A stretch of DNA of 64,000 nt from Agrobacterium albertimagni AOL15 (GTDB lineage: Bacteria > Pseudomonadota > Alphaproteobacteria > Rhizobiales > Rhizobiaceae): the NCBI RefSeq assembly GCF_000300855.1, contig NZ_ALJF01000013.1:248001-312000 (forward strand), given 5' to 3'. Below, piece by piece: positions 63,429 through 64,000 of the stretch. Made by a program: the position numbers and the translations under genes. The stretch's first letter is position 1. Each line of letters starts with the position of its first letter. The notes under the pieces are model-generated. The model searched no databases, was not told the DNA's origin, and saw only the letters and a list, made by a program, of their open reading frames with translations.

Positions 63429-63589
63429 GGCGATTGCACTGGATGACGGCCGGGCGCTCTTGCCCGCCACCACTTTTAGCGGGTAGAAATCATGCCAACG
63501 CCCGGCGCGCCTGCGCCGGACGATGACCCGGATTTTTGCCGCATTGCTGGATGAAACAGCCGCGAGTGCGAAACAAAGAAGGATTGCCG

Positions 63590-64000
63590 GTGACCGACAA
63601 CAGCCAGAACGGCGGTAGCCAGAACAACGGTGTCTCCTTCGGCCGCGATGCCGATACCCAGCCGGGCAAGGGACCCTTCATTCCGAAGTCGCCGAACGAG
63701 GCCCTGCGCCCCGAGCGCGTGCCGCAGCCTCCGCGCCGTTCGCGCAAGGCGCGCAGCCAGCTGGTGATCTTCCTGAACTTCCTGATGACCATGGTGGTCT
63801 TCGTCAGCGTGGTGGCCGTTGCCGGCTTCTTCTATGTGATGGACAGCTACCAGAAGCCCGGTCCGCTTGTCGCCAACACCAATTTCGTCGTACGCAGCGG
63901 TGCTGGCCTGGCCGAGATCGCCAACAATCTGGAACGGAACGGCATCGTTTCTGACGCCCGCATTTATCGCTATGTCACAACGACCTATCTCACCGACGGC
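63590..64000 (+). CDS. mltG: Endolytic transglycosylase MltG, N-terminal part (3' end outside window)
   Basis: MltG cleaves nascent peptidoglycan strands at the inner membrane and helps set glycan length. The 137 residues visible are a Pro/Arg-rich cytoplasmic region, one membrane helix (LVIFLNFLMTMVVFVSVVAV) and the start of the YceG-like domain with the LysM-like segment NFVVRSGAGLAEIANNLERN. GTG 63590 with AAGGA upstream is the likeliest start; an in-frame ATG at 63551 has no Shine-Dalgarno. It follows fabF, its usual neighbour. Confidence 0.88.
   Translation, partial: MTDNSQNGGSQNNGVSFGRDADTQPGKGPFIPKSPNEALRPERVPQPPRRSRKARSQLVIFLNFLMTMVVFVSVVAVAGFFYVMDSYQKPGPLVANTNFVVRSGAGLAEIANNLERNGIVSDARIYRYVTTTYLTDG

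Noticed and set aside
62213..63439. A 408-codon minus-strand open frame
   Set aside because: Antisense to fabF, whose active-site motifs are complete.

Overview
This window is chromosomal DNA from an alphaproteobacterium, most likely of the family Rhizobiaceae. The evidence is gene content and order (era-recO; a nadABC operon with a NadQ-type regulator nearby; psd-pssA; rpsF-rpsR-DUF2232-rplI-dnaB-alr-radA-cvpA-purF; fabD-fabG-acpP-fabF-mltG), high GC with GC-rich third codon positions, and several families of short palindromic intergenic repeats typical of rhizobia (RIME/mosaic-like units). I cannot name the species. No rRNA, tRNA, CRISPR array, prophage or complete insertion sequence was found. 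Genes run off both ends: era on the left and mltG on the right.

Layout. 1-3.5 kb: 3' end of era, an AbrB-type membrane protein, a TetR regulator with a palindromic operator, and recO. 3.5-10.4 kb: a short-peptide leader region, an MFS carrier, a GIY-YIG protein flanked by two repeat doublets, MOSC and HD-domain genes, and a very large DUF2339 membrane protein. 10.5-14.2 kb: nadABC behind a perfect 9-bp inverted repeat. 14.4-21.9 kb: a small hypothetical, an MscS channel, the NadQ-type regulator coupled to a phosphatase, an HD hydrolase and ygfZ, secreted and hypothetical proteins, Nudix and SRAP genes, and a 45-residue protein. 22-30 kb: phosphatidylethanolamine synthesis (psd-pssA), a PAS-GGDEF protein, an Atm1-type ABC exporter, a LysM protein and a LOG-family enzyme. 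30-40.8 kb: rarD, cimA, nested repeats, pip, two tandem GFA-domain genes, a DUF559 nuclease-fold gene between two repeat doublets, cysS, a second GGDEF protein, an EamA carrier and an SDR. 40.8-56.3 kb: the conserved translation/replication cluster, interrupted by a ParDE-type toxin-antitoxin pair, an AraC-azlCD export module and a MarR-EmrB-EmrA efflux operon. 56.3-64 kb: an RTX-like repeat protein, a Ca/Na antiporter, an aldo-keto reductase, and the fatty-acid synthesis cluster leading into mltG.

How the genes connect. The nadABC operon and its probable repressor gene lie about 2 kb apart (nadC end to nadQ), and a palindrome sits exactly where the regulator should bind. The efflux and export modules carry their own regulators. 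The most unusual structural signal is that both lone nuclease-fold genes (GIY-YIG at 5.3-5.7 kb and DUF559 at 35.3-35.7 kb) are enclosed by two same-orientation doublets of inverted palindromic repeats. In each case the 3' end of the gene abuts or runs into the left doublet, an arrangement that recalls RAYT genes flanked by REPINs. Whether this is a real repeat-nuclease partnership is inference and needs comparative data.
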